Of a stretch of 12,333 nucleotides of DNA, positions 1 through 7,325 are shown piece by piece. Within the stretch, counting starts at the first letter, position 1. Every line of letters begins with the position of its first letter. The stretch comes from Sphingomonas sp. (GTDB lineage Bacteria; Pseudomonadota; Alphaproteobacteria; Sphingomonadales; Sphingomonadaceae), in the NCBI GenBank assembly GCA_025936675.1, contig JAICSX010000052.1, forward strand, positions 1 through 12,333, in the 5' to 3' direction. The translations under genes and the position numbers were made by a program. The notes beneath the pieces are model-generated. The model worked only from the letters and a program-made list of their open reading frames with translations, ran no database searches and was not told where the DNA came from.

Positions 1-1134
1 GAAAGGCTCGGCGTCACCCACGTACTCGAAGGGAGCGTGCGCAAAGCGGGTGATCGGGTGCGGATCACCGGCCAGCTGATCGACGGGACCAAGGGCGACC
101 ACGTCTGGGCTGCGCGCTACGACCGGGACCTCACCGACATTTTCGCGATCCAGGACGAGATTTCCAAAGCGATCGTGGCCGCGCTTCGAGTGAAGCTGCT
201 TCCGAACGAGAAGAAGGCGATCGAGACCCGGGGCACCTCGAGCGTGGAGGCCTACAATCTATACCTGATGGCGCGGCAGCAGTGGGTCAGTGGCAATTAC
301 GGCGACATCCGGCGAGACCAGACAATCGTAAGGATTTGCCAGCAGGCGCTCTCTTTCGACCCCAGCTACGCCCAGGCATGGGCATTGATGGCGCTAGCAC
401 AAGCCCAGCTTCGTCAATGGCATGGCAAGAACGAGAATCCGTTGCCGGCAGCCGAGCGCGCGCTCGCGATCAATCCCGACATTGCCGAAGCTCATTGCGT
501 AAAGGCGCATCTGCTCGAGGAACAAGGACAGATGGCGGAAGCGGATCGGGAGATCGACGAAGCACTCCGTCTCGATCCGGACTCGTGGGAAGTGAATCGA
601 GAAGCCGCTCGCCTCATTTTCCGGCAAGGCCGGGTCCAGGATGCAATTCCCTACTTCGAAAAGGCCGCGGCGCTCATGGACACCGATTGGCACAATCAAT
701 CCATGGTCATGAGCTGCTACCAAGCCATGGGCGATAAGGCGGCCATGGTGCGGGCTGGCAAATTGGCCGTCGAACGTGTCGAGAAGGCGATCTCACGGGA
801 TCCCGCGAATGCGCAAGCAATCGCTTCCGGTGCGAACGCCTTGGCCGCAGTCGGCGACGCGCAAAGAGCGAGAGACTGGATCGACCGCGCCTTGCTGCTC
901 GATCCCGAGAATCTCCTCATGCGCTACAATCTGGCTTGCGCCTTGTCGGTGCACCTCAACGACAAGGACCGAGCGCTCGACGTTCTGCAGCCATACTTCG
1001 AGCAGACGGAGAGCCCGACCCACATCAAGCATCTCGGAGTCGATCCGGACCTCGACCCGATCCGTGACGACCCCCGGTTCAACACAATGCTGGCGGCTGC
1101 GAAGCAGAGACTCGGGATTTCCGAACCAGCCTAG
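1..1134 (+). CDS. TPR protein, C-terminal part (cyclase- or CadC-type regulator tail), 5' partial
   Basis: The reading frame is open from base 1, so the gene begins outside the window; the GTG at 37 is simply an internal Val codon. The first ~70 residues carry motifs such as THVLEGSVRKAGDRVRIT and DIFAIQDEIS. These are typical of the TolB/FlgO-like domain that sits between an N-terminal output or sensor domain (adenylate cyclase, winged helix or TIR) and C-terminal TPRs in alphaproteobacterial proteins. The rest is helical TPR-like repeats with recurring 'A..aL.ldP' phrases (for example ALAINPDIAEAH, ALRLDPDSWE, ALLLDPENLLMRYN). It ends with the family's usual tail, DPDLDPIRDDPRFNTML. TPRs are protein-interaction scaffolds; the missing N-terminus decides whether this is a cyclase or a transcriptional regulator. 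Its stop overlaps the stop of the convergent next gene by four bases. Confidence 0.85.
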   Translation, partial: ERLGVTHVLEGSVRKAGDRVRITGQLIDGTKGDHVWAARYDRDLTDIFAIQDEISKAIVAALRVKLLPNEKKAIETRGTSSVEAYNLYLMARQQWVSGNYGDIRRDQTIVRICQQALSFDPSYAQAWALMALAQAQLRQWHGKNENPLPAAERALAINPDIAEAHCVKAHLLEEQGQMAEADREIDEALRLDPDSWEVNREAARLIFRQGRVQDAIPYFEKAAALMDTDWHNQSMVMSCYQAMGDKAAMVRAGKLAVERVEKAISRDPANAQAIASGANALAAVGDAQRARDWIDRALLLDPENLLMRYNLACALSVHLNDKDRALDVLQPYFEQTESPTHIKHLGVDPDLDPIRDDPRFNTMLAAAKQRLGISEPA

Positions 1135-1811
1135 TGGCCGGCCTTGCTCGCGCTCGACACCAGCAGGTCGAGCTGGTTCTGGCAGCCGTTGTCGATCAGC
1201 ACCTTGGCCGTCCCGGGGAGGTCCGCCGGGACCGAGGCGACAGTGACCACGTCGAGGCTGCTCTTGTCGCCAGTCTCCGACCACTGGATCTGATATTGCG
1301 TGCCGGTCTTCACCGGGAGCGCGCTCGGCCAGGCGGCAGTCGCCTTGCCCGCGGCCCAGCTCAGTTTTTGGCTCTTGCCGTCGGGCGACTGGATTTCGAC
1401 GCTTGCTGCGCCGCTGCTGTCGGGCCGCCATAGCTGAAGCTTGTTCGCGTCGGCGACGCAGACCTTGCCGCTCTGGCTGACGTCGATGTCCCAGATGCTC
1501 GGATTGTGCGCGATCTCGGCCGAGCGGAGCGCGCTGAAGCGACCGCGCTGGCTCGCGGCGGATGCGAGGCTGACCGAGCTTGCGTCGAAATTGCCGGGCC
1601 CGCGCAGCGTCTGCGCCGAGTTGGGACCAAGGACCGTCACGACATCGCCGCCCTGCAGCGTGATCTTGGCGTTTGCCGGAAGCGTCTTGCCCGGCGGGTA
1701 GGCCTTGGCCGAGGGGCCGAGCGACTTCACCACGACGACATTGGCCAGGGCCGCGGTCGAACTCAGGGCTATTACAACGGCTGCGGCCCACAGCATCGGC
1801 TTCGCACGCAT
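1131..1811 (-). CDS. exported FecR-like protein of unknown function
   Basis: A 226-residue protein. I chose the ATG at 1811 because a GAGGGAG ribosome site lies just upstream and the product then starts with a clear signal peptide (MRAKPMLWAAAVVIAL..., likely cut after ALA at 23). The longer frame starting at 1889 would bury that signal. Residues 24-80 resemble the FecR-type beta domain: VVVVKSLGPSAKAYPPGKTL, ALANAKI-like turns, GGDVVTVLGPNSAQTLRGPG. The rest is probably beta-rich (IQSPDGKSQKLSW, TQYQIQW) with two cysteines at 118 and 210 that could pair in the periplasm. It is the last of three exported-protein genes, 20 bases after the ClpP-like gene. FecR-like domains often act as periplasmic sensors or scaffolds, but no transmembrane segment or sigma partner is seen here. 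The function is unknown; the FecR assignment is moderate. Confidence 0.8.
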   Translation of the reverse strand: MRAKPMLWAAAVVIALSSTAALANVVVVKSLGPSAKAYPPGKTLPANAKITLQGGDVVTVLGPNSAQTLRGPGNFDASSVSLASAASQRGRFSALRSAEIAHNPSIWDIDVSQSGKVCVADANKLQLWRPDSSGAASVEIQSPDGKSQKLSWAAGKATAAWPSALPVKTGTQYQIQWSETGDKSSLDVVTVASVPADLPGTAKVLIDNGCQNQLDLLVSSASKAGH

Positions 1812-1831
1812 GATTCCAGCTCCCTCTTCGA

Positions 1832-2533
1832 TCAGTTCAGGATCTTGGTCGCGACATTGTATTGATAATCCTCGTCCCGGGTCAGGCACCGGCGCGTGGA
1901 TTTGTCGGCGCCTTCGGCGACCGCCTTCTGCTTATACATGACGTCCGTCAGAAGCTTGCGCGACACGCCCATCCGGATCAGGAAATCATTGTCCTCGCTC
2001 GCGAGCATGGCCGAGTCCTGCTCGACATCGCCGATCAGTCCGATCGCATCACCCTTCTTGATCTCCGAGCGCACCGCTTCCTTGTCGCCGAGGTGAGTGA
2101 ACATGTGCACCGCGAAAATGCCGCCCTGGTCGACGTACCGGATCACCCCGCCCATGAACATGAAATTGCATGCGGAGAAGCATGCCCAGCCGTCTGGAAT
2201 GCGGGTCGGGATCATGGCTTCGCGAATGATCTTGCCGGCGGCATTGCCGGCGCGGGCATCGCCTCCGGGCGAGCGAAGCCAGATTTCCTGCACCGGATCG
2301 TTCGCCTTGAGAGCGTCCTGAAGCTTCGCCGGGACATCCTGATCGATCTGACCTTCGGCCTTGAGCACGCGTACCCCGTTGATCGTCTCGAGCGTAAACT
2401 TCATCTCGGGATAGGTCGACCAGTTCATGAACTTGGGGCAGCTCGGGTTGTCGGGGTCCATCGGCTCCGCAGCCGCGAGGTTCACGAGTAGAAGACAGGC
2501 CGCGGCGGCCGTTTTGATGCGCCCCGAGATCAT
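1832..2533 (-). CDS. periplasmic ClpP/crotonase-fold protein (COG3904-like)
   Basis: A 233-residue exported protein. It starts at the ATG at 2533, one base after the stop of the upstream gene, so translation is probably coupled; the longer frame from 2620 is upstream-gene sequence. The N-terminus is a signal peptide (hydrophobic AAAACLLLVNLAAA, cut near residue 22). The core reads like a ClpP-fold serine hydrolase: an oxyanion-type turn LRSPGGDA (~87-93), then ACFSACNFMFMGG with candidate nucleophile Ser120 between two cysteines, and FAVHMF with candidate base His143. The Ser-to-His spacing of 23 matches ClpP-like enzymes (about 25). Cysteines at 32, 118, 122 and 206 may form disulfides. The family is mostly uncharacterised; whether it is an active peptidase is an inference. 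The neighbours are a surface-antigen-like protein and a FecR-like protein, also exported. Confidence 0.87.
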   Translation of the reverse strand: MISGRIKTAAAACLLLVNLAAAEPMDPDNPSCPKFMNWSTYPEMKFTLETINGVRVLKAEGQIDQDVPAKLQDALKANDPVQEIWLRSPGGDARAGNAAGKIIREAMIPTRIPDGWACFSACNFMFMGGVIRYVDQGGIFAVHMFTHLGDKEAVRSEIKKGDAIGLIGDVEQDSAMLASEDNDFLIRMGVSRKLLTDVMYKQKAVAEGADKSTRRCLTRDEDYQYNVATKILN

Positions 2534-2534
2534 G

Positions 2535-3065
2535 TCAGACCCGGGCGTAGCCGCTCGCGCCCTTGGCCCTGCACATCTTCTTCGGCACGGTCGTCTCCTC
2601 GCCGTCGACGATGACCACATCCGTCACCGTCAGGCAGTCGCCACCGTCGGCGAGCTGCTCCTTGCCGGTGACCTTGGAGGTCCCCGAAACGTTGGCGCGG
2701 CTGTCGCTCTTCCAGCTGACTTCGGTGCCCACGCCACCGCGAATCGCCTCATCGGTGGCTTTGGCCGCCTGCTGCTGCTCCTTGCAGTCGAGCATCTTCA
2801 ACAGTTCGTCGGTGAGGTATGAGGTAGCGGGGAGCGCCGCGGCCACCACGGAGCCGGCTGCGCCAGCATGGCCGAGGATTCCGCCGCCGATGCTTCCAAT
2901 GATGCTTCCGAACATCGAGCGGCGCGCCTGCTTCTGGGGAGTATCCTGGCATTTCGCAGGGCTTGCAGCCTGCTCGTTCGCGGCTTGTCCCCTCGCCGCG
3001 CTGGAGCTCAGGATGGCGACCGGCGCGACCGCCAGCAGCCCGGTCAAAACCAAGGCACGCAACAT
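2535..3065 (-). CDS. glycine-zipper surface-antigen-like exported protein
   Basis: A 176-residue protein with an N-terminal signal (MLRALVLTGLLAVAPVAIL, cut between ~23 and 28). At 52-71 is a glycine-zipper stretch, FGSIIGSIGGGILGHAG, of the kind that packs helices in membranes. The C-terminal part (about 112-176: VSWKSDSRANVSG..., GGDCLTVTDVVIVDGEE, MCRAKGASGYARV) follows the pattern of the Rickettsia 17 kDa / RT0821-type surface antigen domain: Trp, then a conserved Cys before a beta strand, and a Cys near the end. Unlike classic members it shows no obvious lipobox. It is the first gene of the exported trio and has its own upstream candidate promoter. The likely location is the outer membrane or periplasm; the role is unknown. 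The start follows a weak GGGGG ribosome site. Confidence 0.85.
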   Translation of the reverse strand: MLRALVLTGLLAVAPVAILSSSAARGQAANEQAASPAKCQDTPQKQARRSMFGSIIGSIGGGILGHAGAAGSVVAAALPATSYLTDELLKMLDCKEQQQAAKATDEAIRGGVGTEVSWKSDSRANVSGTSKVTGKEQLADGGDCLTVTDVVIVDGEETTVPKKMCRAKGASGYARV

Positions 3066-3092
3066 AAAACACCCCCGTGTCGCTTTACGCGT

Positions 3093-3121
3093 GGATTATC
3101 CTTTGATTCTAATGGGGTCAA
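3093..3121 (-). promoter_or_regulatory. candidate sigma-70-type promoter for the exported trio
   Basis: In the 82-base gap between the membrane sensor gene and the glycine-zipper gene, the minus strand reads TTGACC (3121-3116), a 17-base spacer, then TAATCC (3098-3093). An overlapping GATAAT (3100-3095) gives a 15-base spacer instead. A start here would leave a leader of about 20 bases before the ATG at 3065. This would let the trio be transcribed apart from telA and the sensor. It is seen by eye only, and the two -10 options are each imperfect. Confidence 0.4.
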
Positions 3122-3147
3122 TGAACCGCCAACGAATTTGAGAGTCC

Positions 3148-5067
3148 TCAAGCGGTTCCGCTCGACCTTCTTCCGGCGGTGCGTCCAGCGCCGAGCAGGG
3201 CTTCCAGCGCTCCAATCCGGCGCGCGTTTTCGGCGATGAGATCGGCGATCTCCGTCTCCCGAGCCTCGCGTTTGATGACGGTGCGGATCGCGCGCGCGAT
3301 GTCCTCCGATACCTCTTTGATCGCGGTCTGCTCGGCATGGCTCGGGATCGACCCGTCCGGGCGCGGCCCGACGAGCAAATAGCCGATCGGCTCTTCTTCG
3401 TCGGAGCTCGGGACGAGCGGGACGCGGATCGGGAACAGCCGGTCTGAGGCCTCGCAAATGTCATGTTTGTAGTCTTGCGCGAACACCGATGCGCGCCACG
3501 CCTCGACTTCATCCGTGCCGAGTCCGCGCGCGGTGAGCACAGAGCCGTTGACGATGATCGCCGCCCTGACCGCACGGACGCCGCGATCGATCTGCGCCAG
3601 GATTTCCTCGAGCATTTCTGCGAGCGTAGCGGTCTCGCGCATGTCGCGGACACTCTGGGGCAAATCGTTTCGAAGCAGGAAGAGGTTCTTCTGGAATCTC
3701 TTCTCGGACCAGCGCTCGACCCGCTCCTGGATGGGGTTGACCATGATCGTCGCAAGCGCGGCCGCGAAGATGATCGGGCCTTCGTTGTTGCTGTTGCCGG
3801 AATAATTGTAGACGATCTGCTTCAGCGCATCGCCGGCCGCCGCGAAGACCGCCGCAACCCCGAGCGTGATCACCGCGAAATTGACCGAACGGCCGATGAC
3901 GATTTCCGCATCGTACAATCGATAGCGGAGCAGTGCGACGAGAAGCCCGAGCTGGAGGAACAGCACGGCGAGCGCAAAACTGATGCCGGCAGCCATCTCG
4001 ACCAGCAGCTGGTGACCAAAGCTGTCGGTCGACCATTTGAAATAGTCGCACGCGATGTAGATGCAGCGGAATGCAGCATAGGTGCTGATCCCGAACAGCG
4101 CCCAGCGGATCTGCTGGCGCTGCTCGCTCGACTCGGTCTGGCGTAGCCGGCGGATCATCGCGAGCACGCCAATGATCATGAAACAGACGAAATAGGCCTG
4201 GTACACCTGCCCGTGGAGGAACATCAGCAGCGGCAGAAGGGCGATCAGCGCGACTACCCGCCACGACAAATTGCCGTGCGGGAACAAGAGGATCCCGGTG
4301 AGGAGAAGGATGTTGCCGACGTCGTACATCGCGACGTTGACCGGCCGCGGGACGCCGATGCTGGCCAGGAACACCGAAGAGGGCTGCTCGGCCGCGATGC
4401 TCACCAGCACTGCGAGCGACAGAAGCGAACTGACGATGTCGCGCGAATTGCGGCGGTGGAGCAGCCACGCTGCCCACAGCAGGAACGGATAGAAGATCAC
4501 CTGCAGCAGGTCGATGAAGCTCAACAGCTTGGGCGAGATTCCGAGCGCCTTCGCTCCGGCATCGATGTGCTGCTCGCCGGTGGTGACCGTCACGTCGCGG
4601 ATGTGCCCGTCCGGATCGCGGACGGTGATCGGCACGTCGGACTCGCCGCTCGCGTAGAGCAAATTGCCCATCGTGATATACGCGGGATCGCTCGCGTGCG
4701 CGGCGAGCGCCTCCTCGTTCATCGGCATGGAGCGCGGCATCGCGATGCCGTAGATTGCGACGATGCGGTCGCCTGGCCGGACCCCGGCGGCGTCAGCCTG
4801 CGGTCCGACCGTGAACCGGACCAGCGTCGCGTCGCGGGGTGAAACGGCGAAGCCCGCGCGGCTGCCGAGCAGCAGCTGCGAATTGTTCGCCGGCTCGGTG
4901 TAGCGCTGATAGAATCCGATCAGCGGCCCGGCGATGGCGAGCAGGAAAACCAGACCCCATACGGCCGTGAACAGCCGGTAGGTTAGGGCGTTGAACTCCG
5001 GAACGACCGGCGGCAGCCGAAGCCCGCGCGTCGGCGGTCGCTCGGTTGTCGACAAGGCAAGCTGCAT
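3148..5067 (-). CDS. multi-pass membrane sensor-like protein with PDZ-like and GAF-like regions, no kinase domain
   Basis: About 639 residues. I prefer the ATG at 5067, which has GGAG nine bases upstream; an ATG at 5073 and a TTG at 5088 are in frame. In order: a cytoplasmic tail, TM1 (~31-52), a PDZ-like periplasmic domain (~80-165; VRPGDRIVAIYGIAMPRS is the ligand-loop region), then a block of about eight hydrophobic helices (~183-443). Motifs RYRLYDAEIVIGRSVNFAVI (~381-400) and NPIQERVERWSEKRFQKN (~444-461) match the membrane core of ComP-like and related 7TM histidine kinases. A soluble GAF-like region follows (~465-570; LLVGPRPDGS at the end), then a helix (575-625). The H-box and ATPase domains that normally follow are absent; the protein stops. 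It may sense envelope state and act through a partner, or be a degenerate kinase. It lies 66 bases after the xpaC-like gene. Confidence 0.85.
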   Translation of the reverse strand: MQLALSTTERPPTRGLRLPPVVPEFNALTYRLFTAVWGLVFLLAIAGPLIGFYQRYTEPANNSQLLLGSRAGFAVSPRDATLVRFTVGPQADAAGVRPGDRIVAIYGIAMPRSMPMNEEALAAHASDPAYITMGNLLYASGESDVPITVRDPDGHIRDVTVTTGEQHIDAGAKALGISPKLLSFIDLLQVIFYPFLLWAAWLLHRRNSRDIVSSLLSLAVLVSIAAEQPSSVFLASIGVPRPVNVAMYDVGNILLLTGILLFPHGNLSWRVVALIALLPLLMFLHGQVYQAYFVCFMIIGVLAMIRRLRQTESSEQRQQIRWALFGISTYAAFRCIYIACDYFKWSTDSFGHQLLVEMAAGISFALAVLFLQLGLLVALLRYRLYDAEIVIGRSVNFAVITLGVAAVFAAAGDALKQIVYNYSGNSNNEGPIIFAAALATIMVNPIQERVERWSEKRFQKNLFLLRNDLPQSVRDMRETATLAEMLEEILAQIDRGVRAVRAAIIVNGSVLTARGLGTDEVEAWRASVFAQDYKHDICEASDRLFPIRVPLVPSSDEEEPIGYLLVGPRPDGSIPSHAEQTAIKEVSEDIARAIRTVIKREARETEIADLIAENARRIGALEALLGAGRTAGRRSSGTA

Positions 5068-5133
5068 CCCCATCAGCTCCGGCCGCAATTGGCGTCACAA
5101 CATCATGAGCGGCGCGAACCGTGCGCGCAATCG

Positions 5134-5886
5134 CTAACTGGTCGAGGCGCCCTCGCTCTCGATCCCCTGCTCGCCGTAGCGCGACTTGATGAAGCGCCCC
5201 TGCGTCTCGAACGCGGCCATGTCCTTGCGCGCGAGCTGCTCCGAAACCTCCGCCAGTGCGGTGCGCGCGGCGGCGAGGCTCTCGACCAATCGCTCGTCGA
5301 CGGTCTTGCCTTCGCCGTCCTGCTCCTTGCGATAGGCGACCGGCACATTCGCGTAGCGGTCGATCAGGCCGGGAAGATGGATCGACATCAGGCGCCGGGC
5401 ATCCTGCGCGCTTGGGTCGAGCGTATCGACCCGCTCGAGCGTTTGCTTGAGCGCCGGCAGGACTGCGCTGATCGCGTCGACTTGCGCCTGCGCCGCCGCC
5501 GGAAGGGCGCGGCGGACGCGGACGAGATAGGAATCGAACCGGTCGACCATCGCCCCATTGGGGAGATCGGCCGACGGCGCAGGGGCGGAGACAACCTGCC
5601 GGCCGCCGCTCGCGATCAGGACTGCGGCAACGACGACGGTGGCAATCAGCGCGAGGAGGAATCCGAAGATGCCGATCGGCTTTAGGAATCCGACGATTCC
5701 GGTTGCGAGCCAGACGAGCACGACAGCGATCGCGATCTTCGCTGCGGTGCGGCCGAGCCCTGCGTTGAGCCGCGTCCGCTCCCGCTGCGCTGCGGCTCGC
5801 GCCGGTCCGTCGCGCTGGTCGAGCTGGTGGGTGACTCGATCGAAGCGCGCGATCGCCCGTTCGACCTTGTCCGTGACCTCGCTCAT
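5134..5886 (-). CDS. XpaC-like membrane protein, partner of TelA
   Basis: 250 residues. The ATG at 5886 lies inside the telA stop (ATGA overlap), with GAGG just upstream; a longer frame to 6546 is only a shadow of telA. The N-terminal ~45 residues are charged and helical, followed by two adjacent membrane helices (~50-68 and ~70-92), then a long, mostly helical cytoplasmic part. The phrase MSIHLPGLIDRYANVPVAYR (~167-186) matches the 'yLP..l.l...Y' signature of XpaC proteins (named for a phosphatase-assay phenotype in Bacillus), which commonly sit beside telA. XpaC length (~200) and two-helix plus coiled-coil build also fit. The family match rests on motif and context, not on strong overall similarity. 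The two proteins probably act together at the membrane in envelope or toxic-ion stress. Confidence 0.78.
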   Translation of the reverse strand: MSEVTDKVERAIARFDRVTHQLDQRDGPARAAAQRERTRLNAGLGRTAAKIAIAVVLVWLATGIVGFLKPIGIFGFLLALIATVVVAAVLIASGGRQVVSAPAPSADLPNGAMVDRFDSYLVRVRRALPAAAQAQVDAISAVLPALKQTLERVDTLDPSAQDARRLMSIHLPGLIDRYANVPVAYRKEQDGEGKTVDERLVESLAAARTALAEVSEQLARKDMAAFETQGRFIKSRYGEQGIESEGASTS

Positions 5887-7109
5887 TTTGCCTCGATCGG
5901 CGTAAGCGGAGATGTGGCGCTGCCCTCGAGCTTGGCCTGGTTCACCCCTTCGGCACGCGCGATGTAGCCCTTCGACTTCTCGACTTCCTTGCCCAGCGTA
6001 TCGACGGTCTGCTTCATGTTGCCGAGCGCCTGAAGCTTGAACTGATCGATCTGGTCCATCGTGTCGTAGATGTTCTGGAACGCACGCTGCAGGGTTTCGA
6101 GCGGAATGGTCGAGCTCGCCGCCTGCTCGTGGATTGCGCCGGTCTGCGTGCGCAGCATCTCGCCGGTGGAATCGATCATGCTCGCAGTCGTGGTGTTGAG
6201 CGCGCCGATCTGCTCGAGCACGAGCTTCTGGTTGGTCATCGCCTGCGCGACGGTGACGGCGGTGCGCAGGGCCGAGACCGTCGTTGTGGACGCGCGGTCG
6301 ACGCCCTTCACCAGCTCGACATTGTTCTTCTTGACAAGATCGAGCGCGAGATAGCCCTGCACCGTCACCGCCATCTGGGTCAGCAGGTCGGTTGTGCGCT
6401 GGCGCGTATAGAAGAGCGCGGTTTCGCGGATCGCCTTGGCCTTCGCGGGCTCGGTCGCGTCGAGCTCGTTGGCCTTGTCCTCGAGCTGCTGATCCAGGGT
6501 CTTCGAGATGTGGATCATCTGCTCGAGCTTGTGCATCGTCTTCCACAGGTTCGCGCGCTCCGTGTCGATGGCGGCATTGTCCATCAACAGCTCGTCCTTG
6601 CCGTCAGCGAGGCTGCCGAGGATTTTCTGGATGTGCGTCTGCGAGCTGCGGTACTTGTCGAAGTAGCGATTGACCCGATTCCCGAACGGTATGATGCCGA
6701 GGAGCTTCTTGGTCTTCGTGGCTTCCTTCGGATCGAGGGATTCGACCGTCCTGCGGAGCTCGACCAGGTCGGCGCCGATGCCCGTGTCCTTGTCGATCGC
6801 CTTCACCGGCCGGTCGAGAAAGCGGTTCGACGCGCCGGCGGCCTCGGCGATCTCCTTGCGGCCCATCGCGGTCAGTTGGTCGACCTTCTTGCCGAACTCG
6901 GGGCTGTTGGAATCGAGCTTCGCCAGATCGTCGACGAATTGCGCGACGCGCTTGTCGAGCTCGCTCGTTTCCTCGGCCTTGAGCGGAACGAGACCCGCCG
7001 CCTCGGTCGGCTCGACCGGCTGAAGCGCCTCGGGCGGATTCAGATTCAATTTGGGCTTGGTCGCGGTGTCGGTAGCGGTCCCTGACTCCGGCGCCGGTTC
7101 GGTGGCCAT
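5883..7109 (-). CDS. telA: TelA-family toxic anion resistance protein
   Basis: 408 residues; ATG at 7109 with an AAAGGA ribosome site eight bases upstream. The first ~45 residues are proline- and acid-rich and probably disordered; the rest is almost all helix with no membrane segment, so it is likely cytoplasmic or membrane-associated. Family signatures include KTKKLLGIIPFGNRVNRYF (~133-150), followed by SSQTHIQKILGSLADGKDELLMDN and ANLWKTMHKLEQ, and a late MTNQKLVLEQIGALNTTT / LQRAFQNIYDTMDQID region. TelA proteins were named after tellurite resistance, but members have also been tied to cell-envelope stress; the molecular activity is not known. Length is typical (350-400). It is the first gene of the minus-strand block and overlaps the xpaC-like gene by four bases, suggesting coupled translation. 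Confidence 0.93.
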   Translation of the reverse strand: MATEPAPESGTATDTATKPKLNLNPPEALQPVEPTEAAGLVPLKAEETSELDKRVAQFVDDLAKLDSNSPEFGKKVDQLTAMGRKEIAEAAGASNRFLDRPVKAIDKDTGIGADLVELRRTVESLDPKEATKTKKLLGIIPFGNRVNRYFDKYRSSQTHIQKILGSLADGKDELLMDNAAIDTERANLWKTMHKLEQMIHISKTLDQQLEDKANELDATEPAKAKAIRETALFYTRQRTTDLLTQMAVTVQGYLALDLVKKNNVELVKGVDRASTTTVSALRTAVTVAQAMTNQKLVLEQIGALNTTTASMIDSTGEMLRTQTGAIHEQAASSTIPLETLQRAFQNIYDTMDQIDQFKLQALGNMKQTVDTLGKEVEKSKGYIARAEGVNQAKLEGSATSPLTPIEAK

Positions 7110-7325
7110 GGCTCAAATCCTTTCTCACGCCCTCCATGCGGCGCGGCGCAAAGCCGGTCAACGCCGCAAGGCTTCGAAGTGTATTATAGTTCTAAGACAC
7201 AGCGAAACAAGCATTTGGCGGCCGAACATGGTCAACGCCGGTTAACCACGGCGCTGAACGGTTCGCTTACCCTGACGGCGCTAGAGCACTCCAATGCGCA
7301 TTCACCGGCTGGGGTTCATTCGACC
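7110..7325. other. divergent intergenic region, telA / tadG-like
   Basis: This 216-base gap is the longest in the window. It holds the telA promoter candidate on the minus strand, and an inverted repeat CGCCG / CGGCG (7236-7240 and 7249-7253) whose centre contains the palindrome GGTTAACC (7240-7247). TTAACCA at 7242-7248 resembles a CtrA half-site. No convincing -35/-10 pair for the plus-strand pilus operon was found, and the ribosome site before the ATG at 7326 is weak (GGGG, too far upstream). Confidence 0.6.
7183..7210 (-). promoter_or_regulatory. candidate telA promoter
   Basis: On the minus strand there is a perfect -10 hexamer TATAAT (7188-7183), preceded 16 bases upstream by TTGTTT (7210-7205). 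The predicted start leaves a leader of about 65 bases before the telA ATG. In a GC-rich sequence a perfect TATAAT in the right place is suggestive; the -35 matches only at TTG. Confidence 0.5.

Noticed and set aside
793..1791. 332-residue minus-strand open frame
   Set aside because: Arg/Gly/Gln-rich shadow product that overlaps both the TPR gene and the FecR-like gene; no recognisable domain.
3509..4477. 322-residue minus-strand frame within the sensor gene
   Set aside because: Same strand, shifted frame; Arg/Pro-rich composition without helices, whereas the main frame has clear membrane segments.
5112..5128. GCGCG/CGCGC hairpin between the xpaC-like and sensor genes
   Set aside because: Five pairs, seven-base loop and no T tract; common by chance at this GC content.
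5887..6546. N-terminal extension of the xpaC-like frame to 470 residues
   Set aside because: Lies wholly inside telA in another frame and has low-complexity Arg/Ala/Asp composition; the ATGA start at 5886 with GAGG upstream is far better.
6129..7085. 318-residue plus-strand open frame opposite telA
   Set aside because: Antisense of a well-supported TelA gene; Leu/Arg/Asp/Gly-biased, with no domain.
7229..7246. Five-codon ORF (MVNAG) upstream of the pilus operon
   Set aside because: No ribosome site and too short to distinguish from chance.
7179..7325. Upstream extension of the tadG-like gene from a GTG
   Set aside because: The added 49 residues precede the family N-terminus, lack a ribosome site and would block the export signal.
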